A stretch of DNA of 39,472 nucleotides from Candidatus Krumholzibacteriia bacterium (GTDB taxonomy: Bacteria; Krumholzibacteriota; Krumholzibacteriia; G020349025), in contig DASRJW010000101.1 of the NCBI GenBank assembly GCA_035649275.1, positions 1-39,472 on the forward strand, given 5' to 3'. The stretch's first letter is position 1. Each line of letters starts with the position of its first letter. The notes below the pieces were generated by a model, which had not been told where the DNA came from, did not search any database, and was given only the letters and a program-made list of their open reading frames with translations. Both the position numbers and the translations under genes were made by a program. Positions 23,931 to 35,674 of this stretch are shown here, piece after piece.

Positions 23931-24992
23931 TCAGACGGTCCAGGTGTCGCCGCTGTGCAGCAGCGCTTCGAGGTTGCCCGGGCCCTTGCGGGCGACGACC
24001 TCGTTCACCTGTTCGTGCATGCTCTGATCGAGCACCGGACGTTCGACGCTGCGCAGAATACCGATGGGCGTCGGGAGCTCCGGCGGCCCGAGGCGGGAGA
24101 GCAGGAAGGCGAGGGTCGGATCCTCGGCGTGGGCGTCGTGCACGAGGACGTCGTCGAGGCCGGTCTCCTGCACGTTGACCACCTCGACGCCGGTGCCGCG
24201 CAGGCGCAGGCCCTTCTCCAGCTGCTTGCCGAACAGGATCGGCTTGCCGTGCTGCAGGTCGAGGGTGTTCTCGTCCCGCACTTCCTTGCCGCGCATGAAA
24301 TCGAAGGCGCCGTCGTTGAAGATGTTGCAGTTCTGGTAGACCTCGACGAAGGCAGCACCGCGGTGCGCCGCCGCCGCCTCGAGGACGGCCAGCAGGTGCT
24401 GGGTGAACACGTCCACCGTGCGCGCCACGAAGGTCGCCTCCGCACCCAGCGCCACCGACAGCGGGTTGAACGGGTTTTCCGCCGACCCAAAGGGAGTGGA
24501 CTTGGTCTTCTTGCCCTGCTCCGACGTCGGCGAGTACTGCCCCTTGGTGAGGCCGTAGATGCGGTTGTTGAACAGCACGATCTTGACGTCCACGTTGCGG
24601 CGCAGGACGTGGATGAGATGATTGCCGCCGATGGAGAGGCCGTCCCCGTCGCCGGTGGCGATCCACACCGACAACCCCGGATTGGCCACCTTGATGCCCG
24701 TGGCCACTGCCGGGGCGCGGCCGTGGATGGTGTGGAAGCCGTAGGTGTCCACGTAGTAGGGCAGGCGGCTGGAGCAGCCGATGCCGGAAACGACAACGAT
24801 CTGCTCGCGCGGGATCCCCAGCTTGGCGAACATCACGTGGAAGGCACGCAGGATGGCGTAGTCCCCGCAGCCCGGGCACCAGCGCACTTCCTGGTCGCTT
24901 TCGAAGTCCTTGCGCGTCAGCTGTACGGCGGTGCCGCCGTTCGGCGTTCCCCGCTCCTTGCCGTTGTCCTTGCCGTCGTCGTCGTGGTTCAT
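23931..24992 (-). CDS. korB: 2-oxoglutarate:ferredoxin oxidoreductase, beta subunit
   Basis: A 353-residue TPP-binding subunit of a KorAB-type enzyme, which interconverts 2-oxoglutarate and succinyl-CoA using ferredoxin. WCPGCGDYAILRA near the N-terminus and GIGCSSRLPYY provide cluster-binding cysteines; GDGDGLSIGGNHLIHVLRRN with VLFNNRIYGLTKGQYSPTS is the TPP/Mg site. PFGSAENPFNPLSVALGAEA is typical of the KorB group. The ATG at 24992 gives MNHDDDGKDNGKERG and follows the alpha stop by 2 bases, with GGAGAG in the end of korA as ribosome site, so the subunits are translationally coupled. The long open frame upstream is only the alternative frame of korA. Confidence 0.93.
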   Translation of the reverse strand: MNHDDDGKDNGKERGTPNGGTAVQLTRKDFESDQEVRWCPGCGDYAILRAFHVMFAKLGIPREQIVVVSGIGCSSRLPYYVDTYGFHTIHGRAPAVATGIKVANPGLSVWIATGDGDGLSIGGNHLIHVLRRNVDVKIVLFNNRIYGLTKGQYSPTSEQGKKTKSTPFGSAENPFNPLSVALGAEATFVARTVDVFTQHLLAVLEAAAAHRGAAFVEVYQNCNIFNDGAFDFMRGKEVRDENTLDLQHGKPILFGKQLEKGLRLRGTGVEVVNVQETGLDDVLVHDAHAEDPTLAFLLSRLGPPELPTPIGILRSVERPVLDQSMHEQVNEVVARKGPGNLEALLHSGDTWTV

Positions 24993-24994
24993 CG

Positions 24995-26860
24995 TCAGCT
25001 CTCCAGCACCTTGCGGATGCGTTCCATGATCTCGCGGCGCTTGAAGGGTTGGCCTTGCACCTTGCTGTAGGAGATCGCGTCCACGAGGAAGCGGCCGCGG
25101 AGCAACAGCGCCAGCTGCCCCGAATTGAGCTCGGGCACGAGCACGCGCCGGAAGCGGTGCAGCACCTCGCCCAGGTTCTTCGGCAACGGGTTCATGTGCC
25201 GCAGGTGCGTCTGGCTCACCACGATGCCCTCGGCAGCCAGGTCGGCGACGGCACTGGTGATGGCGCCATAGGTGCTGCCCCAGCCGAGGACGAGCAAGTC
25301 TCCCGACTGCGGGCCTTGCACCTGCAGGGGGGCGATGTCGTGGGCGATGCGCGCCACCTTCTCGGCGCGGACGTGCACCATGTGCTCGTGGTTTTCCGGG
25401 TCGTAGCTCACGTTGCCCGAGCCGTCCCACTTCTCCAGACCGCCGATGCGATGCTGCATGCCCGGCGTTCCCGGCCGCACCCAAGGCCGGGCCAAGGTGG
25501 CGGGATCGCGCATGTAGGGCTCGAAGCCCTGCGGATCGGTGCGGAAGCCCGGGACGATCCGCGGCAGGTCGGACACCTTCGGCAGCAGCCAGGGGTCGCT
25601 GCCGTTGGCCAGGTAGCCGTCGGAGAGCAAGATCACCGGCACCATGTGCGTGATGGCGAGGCGCGCGGCTTCGAAGGCCATCCAGAAGCAGTCGGCCGGC
25701 GTGCAGGCGGCGAGGACGACCACGGGAGATTCGCCGTGGCGGCCGAAGAGCGCCTGCAGCAAGTCGGCTTGCTCGGTTTTCGTCGGCATGCCGGTGGACG
25801 GCCCGGCGCGCTGGATATCCACCACCACGAGGGGCAGCTCGGCCATGACCGCGAGCCCGATGGTCTCGCTCTTCAAGGCCAGGCCCGGACCACTGGTGGT
25901 GCAGATGCCGAGGGAGCCGGCGAAGGAGGCGCCGAGGGCGGCGCCGGCGGCGGCGATCTCGTCTTCGGCCTGGAAGGTGAAGACGTTGAAATTCTTGTAA
26001 CCCGAGAGCTCGTGGAGGACGTCGCTCGCCGGCGTGATCGGGTAGCTGCCGAGGAAGAGCGGCAGGCCCGCCTGCTGCGCCGCGGCCACGAAGCCCAGGG
26101 AGAGGGCGCTGTTGCCGTTGATGTTGCGGTACTTGCCCGGGGGCAGCTTCGCCGGCGGCACCTCGTAGGTGACCTGGAAGATCTCGGTCGCCTCGCCGAA
26201 GGTGTAGCCCGCCTTGAGCGCCAGCGTGTTGGCCTCGATGAACTCCGGCTTGTCCTTGAACTTGCGCCCCAACCAGGTGACGGTGTTGTCCAGCGGCCGG
26301 TTGTACAGGTAATACATGAGACCGAGGGCGAAGAAGTTCTTGCAGCGCTCCTTCTCCTTCGCGGTCAGCTTGGTCTCCTTGAGCGCTTCCTTGGTCAGCT
26401 TTTCGATCTCGACCGGGAGGATGCGGTAGGCGTCGAGGCTGTGGTCTTCCAGCGGGTTGGTCTCGTAGCCGGCCTTCTCCAGATCCTTGGGGCCGAAGGC
26501 ATCGGCGTTGACGATGAGCCAGCCGTTGGGCTTGAGGTCGCGGATGTTGACCTTGAGCGCCGCGGGGTTCATGGCCACGAGCACGTCCGGCTCGTCCCCG
26601 GGCGTGCTGATGTCTTCGCTGCTGAAGTGGATCTGGAAAGCGCTGACCCCGGGCAGAGTGCCTGCGGGCGCACGGATTTCCGCCGGGAAATCGGGGAGCG
26701 TGCTCAGATCGTTGCCGATGGCTGCGGCGGTGGCGGTGAAGCGGTCACCGGTGATCTGCATGCCGTCGCCGGAATCGCCGGCGAAGCGCACCACCACCCG
26801 GCTCAGGCGCTCGACACGGGGTCCCGACGCCGGCTTCGGGGTGATTTGCTTCGTGGTCAT
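24995..26860 (-). CDS. korA: 2-oxoglutarate:ferredoxin oxidoreductase, fused gamma-alpha subunit
   Basis: A 621-residue subunit in which the gamma domain (about 20-190, RFAGDSGDGMQITGDRF) is fused to the alpha domain (about 210-621), the arrangement of the two-subunit KorAB enzymes of mycobacteria and FCB bacteria. In the alpha part, FLGSYPITPASDVLHELS, FQAEDEIAAAGAALGASFAG and TSGPGLALKSETIGLAVMAE shape the TPP and CoA sites, and DIQRAGPSTGMPTKTEQADL is a family signature. It supports ferredoxin-based 2-oxoglutarate oxidation, or reductive carboxylation, instead of the NAD-linked dehydrogenase. No delta ferredoxin subunit gene is adjacent. The ATG at 26860 has GAGGAG upstream; a strong promoter lies about 170 bases further up. 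Confidence 0.94.
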   Translation of the reverse strand: MTTKQITPKPASGPRVERLSRVVVRFAGDSGDGMQITGDRFTATAAAIGNDLSTLPDFPAEIRAPAGTLPGVSAFQIHFSSEDISTPGDEPDVLVAMNPAALKVNIRDLKPNGWLIVNADAFGPKDLEKAGYETNPLEDHSLDAYRILPVEIEKLTKEALKETKLTAKEKERCKNFFALGLMYYLYNRPLDNTVTWLGRKFKDKPEFIEANTLALKAGYTFGEATEIFQVTYEVPPAKLPPGKYRNINGNSALSLGFVAAAQQAGLPLFLGSYPITPASDVLHELSGYKNFNVFTFQAEDEIAAAGAALGASFAGSLGICTTSGPGLALKSETIGLAVMAELPLVVVDIQRAGPSTGMPTKTEQADLLQALFGRHGESPVVVLAACTPADCFWMAFEAARLAITHMVPVILLSDGYLANGSDPWLLPKVSDLPRIVPGFRTDPQGFEPYMRDPATLARPWVRPGTPGMQHRIGGLEKWDGSGNVSYDPENHEHMVHVRAEKVARIAHDIAPLQVQGPQSGDLLVLGWGSTYGAITSAVADLAAEGIVVSQTHLRHMNPLPKNLGEVLHRFRRVLVPELNSGQLALLLRGRFLVDAISYSKVQGQPFKRREIMERIRKVLES

Positions 26861-27039
26861 GCTCTCCTCGAGACTCGATCCGGAAGGGGCACTCGGGGCG
26901 CGGCGGCGCCTGCGGGCCGGCGCGCTCGCTCGCAGCGTTGCCGGTAGGAGAGTCCCAGAAGCGCCGCTCGCAAAGGTCGCGCCGTCGCCGCTCGTCGAGT
27001 CCAAACGGTCGGCGCACGACGCCTCCGAAAGCTCTCCAT

Positions 27040-27068
27040 ACCTTAAGACTTGGGGAACAGTCGGTCAA
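27040..27068 (-). promoter_or_regulatory. sigma70-type promoter for korAB
   Basis: On the minus strand TTGACC (27063-27068) and TAAGGT (27040-27045) are separated by exactly 17 bases. The -35 and spacing are identical to the mrp promoter. Transcription from here would leave a leader of about 170 bases before korA, in which I see no gene or clear riboswitch fold. Confidence 0.65.
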
Positions 27069-27129
27069 GCGAAGGGGGGGACACGCCAGGAGCGGAGGTG
27101 CTTCCGCTCCGGCGGTGGCGCATGCAGCC

Positions 27130-28365
27130 TCAATGGTCCTCCGGCAGGTCGGTCATGTGCAGGAGCACCGGGCCACCGGCAGGCACGGCGGCGACGTCCG
27201 CCGGCACCAAGGCCAGAGCATTGGCGCGCGCCATCGAGGAGAGGATGCCCGAGCCTTGCGGCCCGGTGCTGCTGGCCCAGAGCGCGCCGTCCCGTTCCTC
27301 CGCCTGCACGCGCACGAAGTGCAAGCGACCGTCGGCGCGGCCCTTGTCGTAGCCGTTCGCGAGCCGCGCCCGGCGCACGGGACGATGCAGGTGCCGGAAG
27401 CCCGACAACTGCCGCAACAGGGGCCGCACGTACTCTTCGAGGCACACCATGACCGAAACGGGGTTCCCCGGCGAACCGACGATGAGCTTGTCCTGCCGCG
27501 TCCAGAAGGCGAGGGGGCTGCCGGGCTTCTGTTCCACTCCCCAGAACACCAAGTGCGCGCCGAGCTCCTGGACCATGGCCTTGATGTGATCGTGTGTGCC
27601 GACGGAAACGCCGCCGTTGGTGATCAAGACGTCGGCGCTCGCGAGTGCCGCGGCGAGGGTGTCGCGGACCGCCTGCTCCCGATCGGGGACGCGCGGGAAG
27701 AGGAGCGCCGTGCCGCCGAAGGTGCGCACTTGGGCGGCCATGGAATGGATGTTGGCGTCCCGGATCTGTCCCGGTCCCGGCTGCTCGGACACCGCCACGA
27801 GCTCGTCGCCGGTGGTGACGAGGGCCACGCGAGGCGAAGGGTGGACGCGCACTTGGGCACGACCCAGCGCGGCGAGCAGGCCGATCTCCGCCGGACGGAG
27901 CGGTGTCCCCGCCACCAACACGCGCTCGCCTTGCCGGACATCCTCACCGGCCTGACGCACATGGGCGCCTTGAGGCGGCGCCCGCAGCACTTCGACCCAG
28001 GGTTCGCTCAGGCGGGTGAGTTCGACGGGCACCACCGTATCGGCGCCGTCGGGCACCGGTGCACCGGTCATCACTCGGATGGCCGTTCCCGGGTGGACGG
28101 CGACCGAGGCAGTGCGCCCCGCCGGGACGTCGTCGACGACGCGCAGACGCCGCACCGCCTCCGGCGCCGCGCCCTCCACGTCGGCGGCGCGGACGGCATA
28201 ACCGTCCATGGCAGAGTTGACGAAGGGGGGCACGTTCGCTGCGGCCACCACGTCCTCGGCGAGAACGCGGCCGAGAGCGGACTCGAGGTCCGCGCGGACC
28301 GGCGTGAGCGGTGCGGCGTGCTCCAGGAGCAGGCGCAACGCTTCTTCCGGGCTCTGCCTGCCCAT
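27130..28365 (-). CDS. moeA: molybdopterin molybdenumtransferase
   Basis: A 411-residue MoeA, which inserts molybdate into adenylylated molybdopterin to form the molybdenum cofactor. Family motifs in order: VPPFVNSAMDGYAVRAADVE (about 45-64), VMTGAPVPDGADTVVPVE, ALVTTGDELV, NGGVSVGTHDHIK and VGSPGNPVSVMVCLEEYVRP. SVGTHD replaces the more common SVGDYD. The C-terminal domain IV (about 335-411) is complete. The ATG lies 4 bases after the stop of the exported two-domain protein, in the run that starts with bactofilin and dihydropyrimidinase. No other molybdopterin gene is in the window, and the molybdoenzyme it serves is not visible here. Confidence 0.94.
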   Translation of the reverse strand: MGRQSPEEALRLLLEHAAPLTPVRADLESALGRVLAEDVVAAANVPPFVNSAMDGYAVRAADVEGAAPEAVRRLRVVDDVPAGRTASVAVHPGTAIRVMTGAPVPDGADTVVPVELTRLSEPWVEVLRAPPQGAHVRQAGEDVRQGERVLVAGTPLRPAEIGLLAALGRAQVRVHPSPRVALVTTGDELVAVSEQPGPGQIRDANIHSMAAQVRTFGGTALLFPRVPDREQAVRDTLAAALASADVLITNGGVSVGTHDHIKAMVQELGAHLVFWGVEQKPGSPLAFWTRQDKLIVGSPGNPVSVMVCLEEYVRPLLRQLSGFRHLHRPVRRARLANGYDKGRADGRLHFVRVQAEERDGALWASSTGPQGSGILSSMARANALALVPADVAAVPAGGPVLLHMTDLPEDH

Positions 28366-28369
28366 GCTT

Positions 28370-29299
28370 TCAGCCCTCGCCGGCGCGCAGCGCCTTGAAG
28401 AACTCCCGGAGCGGTTGTCCGGTCTCGGCGATGCTGCCCTGCTGCACGTGGAAGACGGCGCGTTTCCCTGCTTCCAGGATCAGCTCGTTGCCGCTCTTCT
28501 TCAGGAAGAGGATCACCTGCTCGTCGCGGACGAAGCGCGGCGAGCGGGGGAAGGCGCCATAGTCGAGCTTCAAGCTGTCGGGCTGGGAGCCTTTGATCAT
28601 CTCGATGGGCTCGAACTCCACGTACACCCGGACCTCCACGGAGATGCCCTCGATGACCCGGTGGCGCTTGTCCACGGCCGCCACGCGGGCGTGCACCACG
28701 ACATCGCTCCGACCGTAGAGCTCCGCGGGCAACAAGGTGTACTCGAGCTCCTGGAACTCCTTCTTGAGCTCGCTGCGCTTGATCTCCTCGGGAAAGGCGC
28801 TACTGCCCTTCAGGCGCAGCTTGCCTTGCTGCAGCGGCCAGGCGTACTGCGGAAAGGGCAGGAGATAGCCGCTCAGGGAATCCGGACCGATGCGGGCACC
28901 CGTGGCATCGCCGTAACGCTCCCGCGCCGTGTCGAGATAGGCGTCGGTGGCGCCGTTCAGCCGGTCCCAGAGCATGAGCAGGGTTTCGTCTCCAGGCTTG
29001 GCGTTGATGCCGCGGGGAGCCTTGAAGAGCAGGCGCCCCGGCGCCGGCGTGCCCAGCCACACCTCGCGCACCGTGGCGGCGTGGTAGGCCGCGCCCAGGC
29101 TGGAATCGACGCCCGCATAGATCCCGAGCACCACGGCGTCCACCGACAACCAGGCGTCGCGCAACTGGGCTCTGGTGCCGAGAACCTCGCCGCTCGGCGC
29201 CGCCGCCCGGGCCGGGGCGAGCGCTGTGAGGGCGGCGGTGGCGACCGCCGCGAGCGCCGTCCGCCGCTGGCGATGGGTGGTGGCGACGCGCGTTCTCAC
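28370..29299 (-). CDS. exported protein with two related beta domains, function unknown
   Basis: A 309-residue protein. I start it at the GTG at 29299, whose GTGA overlaps the TGA of the dihydropyrimidinase gene; this gives MRTRVATTHRQRRTALAAVA, a basic N-region followed by a hydrophobic stretch ending APARA, a Sec- or Tat-type signal. The mature part seems to contain the same fold twice: SVDAVVLGIYAGVDSS ... VREVWLGTPAPGRLLF ... KPGDETLLMLWDR (about 50-125) and SDVVVHARVAAVDKRH ... YVEFEPIEMIKGSQP ... VRDEQVILFLKKSG (about 200-285). This pattern of secretion-linked OB-like strands is common in uncharacterised exported proteins. Translational coupling on both sides suggests it belongs with its operon, but I cannot name a role. 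Confidence 0.7.
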   Translation of the reverse strand: MRTRVATTHRQRRTALAAVATAALTALAPARAAAPSGEVLGTRAQLRDAWLSVDAVVLGIYAGVDSSLGAAYHAATVREVWLGTPAPGRLLFKAPRGINAKPGDETLLMLWDRLNGATDAYLDTARERYGDATGARIGPDSLSGYLLPFPQYAWPLQQGKLRLKGSSAFPEEIKRSELKKEFQELEYTLLPAELYGRSDVVVHARVAAVDKRHRVIEGISVEVRVYVEFEPIEMIKGSQPDSLKLDYGAFPRSPRFVRDEQVILFLKKSGNELILEAGKRAVFHVQQGSIAETGQPLREFFKALRAGEG

Positions 29300-30678
29300 T
29301 GGTTGGCGAAGAGTCCGCACTTCTGGAACTGCCCGCGCCCGGGACGGCCCTTCCAATGCTCGCCGTCCACGATCAGCTCGCCGCGGGAGAAGACCTTGAC
29401 GATCTTGCCGCGCACCTTCATGCCCTCGTAGGGATTGTAGTCGCAGTTCATGTGGTGCGTCTCGACACTGATGCGGTGCTCACCGGCGGGATCGAAGAGC
29501 ACGATGTCGGCGTCCGCCTGCGGGGCGATGGTGCCCTTGCGCGGGAAGAGGCCGAAGATCTTGGCCGGTGCGGTGGCGGTGATGGAGACGAAACGGTGCA
29601 GGTCGAAGCGCTTGCCAAGGACGCCGCCGTGATAGAGGAGCTGCATGCGGTTCTCCACCCCCGGGGCGCCGTTGGGGATCTTGGCGAAGTTGCCCCGCCC
29701 CAGCTCCTTCTGCTCCTTCATGCAGAACGGGCAGTGGTCCGTGGCCACCACCGAAAGCTGGTCGGTCTGCAGGGCGCGCCACAGGCGCTCGCCGTGCTCG
29801 CGGGGACGCAGTGGCGGCGACATGACGTACTTGGCGCCGTCGAAGTCGGGCTCCTTGTAGCGCTCCTGGTCGAGGAAGAGATACTGCGGGCAGGTTTCCC
29901 CGAACACCGGCAGACCTCGGGCACGAGCGGCGGCCACGGCGTCCGCCGCTTCCGCCGCCGTCATGTGCACGATGTAGATCGGCGCGCCGGCGATCTCGGC
30001 CAGGGCGATGGCGCGATGGGTGGCCTCGCCTTCGGCGAGGCTGGGCCGGGTGAGGGCATGATAGAGGGGCGCGGTCTTGCCGGCCGCCAGGGCCTGTTGC
30101 ACCAGCACGTCGATGACGCTGCCGTTCTCGGCGTGCATCTGGATGAGGGCGCCGATCCCGGCGGCCCGCTGCAGGGCCTGGAAGATCTCGCCATCCGTGG
30201 AGAGGAAGACGCCGGGGTAGGCCATGAAGAGCTTGAAGCTGGTGATGCCCTCGTCGGCCAGGCCGCGCATCTCGTCCAGCGTGCTCGGGTTCACCTCGCC
30301 CATGATCATGTGGAAGGCATAGTCGCTGGTGGCCCGGCCTTCAGCGCGCGCATGCCAATGGTCGAGGCCCTGGCGCAGCGACTCGCCCTTGTACTGCACC
30401 GCGAAGTCGATGCAGGTGGTGGTGCCGCCGAAAGCGGCGGCGCGGGTGCCGCTTTCGAAGTCGTCGGAGGAAACGGTGCCGCCGAAGGGGAGGGCGAAAT
30501 GGGTGTGCGCGTCGACACCGCCGGGAAGGAGCAGCAAGCCGCGGGCGTCGACTTTTTCTTCGCTGCTGTCGGCCACACCGTGGCCGATGGCCGCGATGCG
30601 CCCGTTCTCGATGCGCAGGTCGGCGGCGTAGCGGTCGGTGGCGGTGACGACGGTGCCGTTGACGATTCCCAGGCTCAT
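29296..30678 (-). CDS. hydA: dihydropyrimidinase / D-hydantoinase
   Basis: A 460-residue cyclic amidohydrolase that opens the ring of dihydropyrimidines or 5-substituted hydantoins. Metal ligands are visible: H58 and H60 (GGVDAHTHF), the carboxylated lysine K149 (ITSFKLFMAYPGVF), further His in QMHAENG and IYIVHMTAAE, and the catalytic Asp in VATDHCPF. THHMNCDYNPYEG near the C-terminus is typical of dihydropyrimidinase rather than dihydroorotase. The ATG at 30678 has GGAGGT 6 bases upstream; the open frame continues further but is the bactofilin region in another frame. A role in pyrimidine or hydantoin breakdown is likely; no other gene of the reductive pyrimidine pathway is nearby. Confidence 0.93.
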   Translation of the reverse strand: MSLGIVNGTVVTATDRYAADLRIENGRIAAIGHGVADSSEEKVDARGLLLLPGGVDAHTHFALPFGGTVSSDDFESGTRAAAFGGTTTCIDFAVQYKGESLRQGLDHWHARAEGRATSDYAFHMIMGEVNPSTLDEMRGLADEGITSFKLFMAYPGVFLSTDGEIFQALQRAAGIGALIQMHAENGSVIDVLVQQALAAGKTAPLYHALTRPSLAEGEATHRAIALAEIAGAPIYIVHMTAAEAADAVAAARARGLPVFGETCPQYLFLDQERYKEPDFDGAKYVMSPPLRPREHGERLWRALQTDQLSVVATDHCPFCMKEQKELGRGNFAKIPNGAPGVENRMQLLYHGGVLGKRFDLHRFVSITATAPAKIFGLFPRKGTIAPQADADIVLFDPAGEHRISVETHHMNCDYNPYEGMKVRGKIVKVFSRGELIVDGEHWKGRPGRGQFQKCGLFANQ

Positions 30679-30715
30679 GCGGCGACCTCCGTGGGAGCGT
30701 GCCGGGAAGCGCCGC

Positions 30716-31600
30716 TCAGCCGAGTTCGTCGAGCAGTTCGTGTTGCAGTTTCTGCAGCGACAGGAGCAACGTGGCAGGATCGGGGCCGTCCACACCGGCG
30801 CTCTCTGGCAAGGTGCGGCGCACCCGCACCGACAGGTGCAGATCGCCGGGGTTCTCGTCGAGGCGCACCAGCGCCACGGGTCCGACCACCAGCGCGGCAC
30901 GGCGCAGGCGCGCCAGAGCCTGGGCGACCTCGCGGGCGCCGCCGGTTCCCGTCACTTGCAGCGGTGCCTCCGGGGTGGCCCCGGCCGCTGCGGGCGCGCT
31001 CGCGGCCCGTAGCGCCTGCTCCACTCGTTGCAAGCGCTCCCGCAACTTCGGGTACGGCAGGGGCTCGCGGCAACGGAAGATGGGACGCAACGCCCCCGAG
31101 CGGTCGGCGCGCTCGGCCCGCGTCTCCAGGTCGAACCCCATACCGCGCAGGAAGTTCTCCGCCGCCTGTTCGGTCTCCTCCAGGTCCTCCCGCGGCCCCT
31201 CGGCGTAGGACTTGAGCAGCGCCGGTAACAGATAGTGGCGCGGCGGGCCCACCGGACCGGACATGTGCACCTTGGCGTTCAGGATCACACCCTCGTGAAT
31301 GCGGATCTGCGGCGCCACCACCTCGCCGGAGACGACGGCGCCGGGCTTGATCTCGATGCGCTGCTGCGCATGCAGGCTGCCCTGCGTTTGGCCGAGAACG
31401 AGGATGCGCTCCGCTTGCACTTCGCCCTGGAGTCTCCCTTCGGGCATGATGCGCAGCGCCCGATCCACTCGGAGCCGGCCCTCGAAGCTACCTACCAGCA
31501 CCAGATCATCCGACGAGTGCAACTCACCCACGGCTCGTGTTCCGGCCGAGAGCACCGTCGCCACTGCGACCTGGGGCGTTGCTTCTTCCTTCGGGCTCAT
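30716..31600 (-). CDS. bactofilin-domain protein with long C-terminal extension
   Basis: A 294-residue protein. The N-terminal part (about 15-115) shows the repetitive right-handed beta-helix of bactofilins: SSDDLVLVGSFEGRLRVDRA, LRIMPEGRLQGEVQAERILV, LGQTQGSLHAQQRIEIKPGA and VVSGEVVAPQIRIHEGVILN. Bactofilins polymerise into cytoskeletal filaments or scaffolds. The C-terminal part (about 130-294) has predicted helices and a beta region (ALVVGPVALVRLDENPGDLH) that I do not recognise, ending LQKLQHELLDELG. Family members are usually 100-200 residues, so the extension is notable. The ATG at 31600 (MSPKEEATP) has GGAGG close upstream; an ATG at 31621 is possible. Dihydropyrimidinase follows after 37 bases. 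Confidence 0.8.
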   Translation of the reverse strand: MSPKEEATPQVAVATVLSAGTRAVGELHSSDDLVLVGSFEGRLRVDRALRIMPEGRLQGEVQAERILVLGQTQGSLHAQQRIEIKPGAVVSGEVVAPQIRIHEGVILNAKVHMSGPVGPPRHYLLPALLKSYAEGPREDLEETEQAAENFLRGMGFDLETRAERADRSGALRPIFRCREPLPYPKLRERLQRVEQALRAASAPAAAGATPEAPLQVTGTGGAREVAQALARLRRAALVVGPVALVRLDENPGDLHLSVRVRRTLPESAGVDGPDPATLLLSLQKLQHELLDELG

Positions 31601-31712
31601 GTTCCTCCGCTCCGATCGCATGGGATCCCTGTCTGGAAAGATCTGCAGCGAGTCAAGGCAGGATAGCTTGCGCCGGCAGGCATCGCCAGGGGGGGCACCA
31701 CCGGAGCGGCGC

Positions 31713-33037
31713 TCACGCGGCCGCGGCGCCCTGGGAGTCGGCCTCCTGGGCGGCGCGCCGCCCCTCCTCCACGTCGACCCGGGAGAGGAGGAAGCCGCCG
31801 ATGACGAAGAAGACGACGATGGAGAGCACCGCGGCGCGGCTCGAGCCGGTGAGGGCGATGAGCAGGGCGAAGACCGCCGGGCCCAGGATGCCGGCGAACT
31901 TCTCCGCCACGGCGAAGAAGGCGAAGAACTCCGAGGACTTCGACTTCGGGATCATGCTGGCGAAGAGCGAGCGCGACAGCGCCTGCGTGCCGCCGAGCAC
32001 CATGGAGACCAGCAGGGCGAGGAGGTAGAACTCCCATGCCGTGGACAGGCGGAAGCCCAGATAGCCGATGCCGACGAAGAGCACCAGGGCGCCCTGGATC
32101 GACTTCTTCGGCCCGATCCAGCCGGCGAGGGTGCCGAAGAAGAAGGCGCAGGGGACGCCGACGAAGTTCACCAGCAGGATGGCGAGGAGGAGCTGGTCCC
32201 GCGGCAGGCCGATCTCCTTGCCGTAGATCGTGGCCATGCGGACGATGGTGAGCACGCCATCGTTGTAGACGAGGAAAGCGAGCAAGAGCAGCCCCGCCTG
32301 CCGGTAGTGCCGCAACGCCAGCACGGTGTCGCGCAGCTGCCGCACCGTGCCGCGGAGCGCCCCCTCCGCCGCCGGCGCCCGGCCCGAGGGCGGTTCGCGG
32401 ACGCGGCGGAAGAGCGGCAGCGCGAAGAGCAGCCACCACACCGCCACGGAGACGAAGGCGAGGCGCACCGGCAGCGTCGCGCCGGCCCCGCTTTGGGGCA
32501 GGCCGAAGGCGCCGGGGAAGCGGATCCACGCCAGGTTGAGGGCGAGCAGCAGGCCGCCGCCCAGATAGCCGAGGGCGTAGCCCGCGGTGGAGACCCGGTC
32601 CGCCTCGTCGGGTCGCGCCACGTGGGGCAAGAGCGAGTCGTAGAAGACGAAGCTGCCCGAAGCACCGATGTTGGCGAGGGCGAAGAGCGCCGCGCCGAGC
32701 AGCCAGTCGCCGTCGCCGACCACGGCCATGCCGGCGCAGGCGAGGATGCCGAGGCTCATGAAGGTGCCGAGGAAGCGTTTCTTCAGCGGCCGCGTGTCCG
32801 CGAGGGCACCGAGGCCCGGGGCGAGGAGGGCGACGACGATGAGCGCCAGCGTGGTCGCCAGCGCGTGCCGTTGCGTCGCCACCGCGGGCGGCAGACCGCG
32901 GCAGGCGACCTCGAGGTAGTAGACCGGGAAGATCGCGGTCACGATGGTGGCGGAGAAGGCGGAGTTGGCCCAATCGTAGAGCGCCCAGGCGCGCAGCTCG
33001 GGCCGGTCGAGGCCGAGGCGGCCGAACAGACCGCCGC

Positions 33038-33041
<4 letters not shown>
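31713..33041 (-). CDS. UMF1/Atg22-type MFS transporter
   Basis: A 442-residue major-facilitator protein with about 11-12 membrane segments. The start [20 protein letters not shown] is the hallmark of the UMF1 family (relatives of the fungal vacuolar amino-acid effluxer Atg22). [20 protein letters not shown] is the MFS loop 2-3 motif, and [20 protein letters not shown] lies in the second half, matching the conserved GxxQAxSRS motif of the family. Substrate is unknown; small metabolite or amino-acid efflux is the best guess. The start overlaps the clpB stop by 4 bp (ATGA), so it is translated together with the chaperone gene. Confidence 0.9.
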
Positions 33042-35674
<2,633 letters not shown>

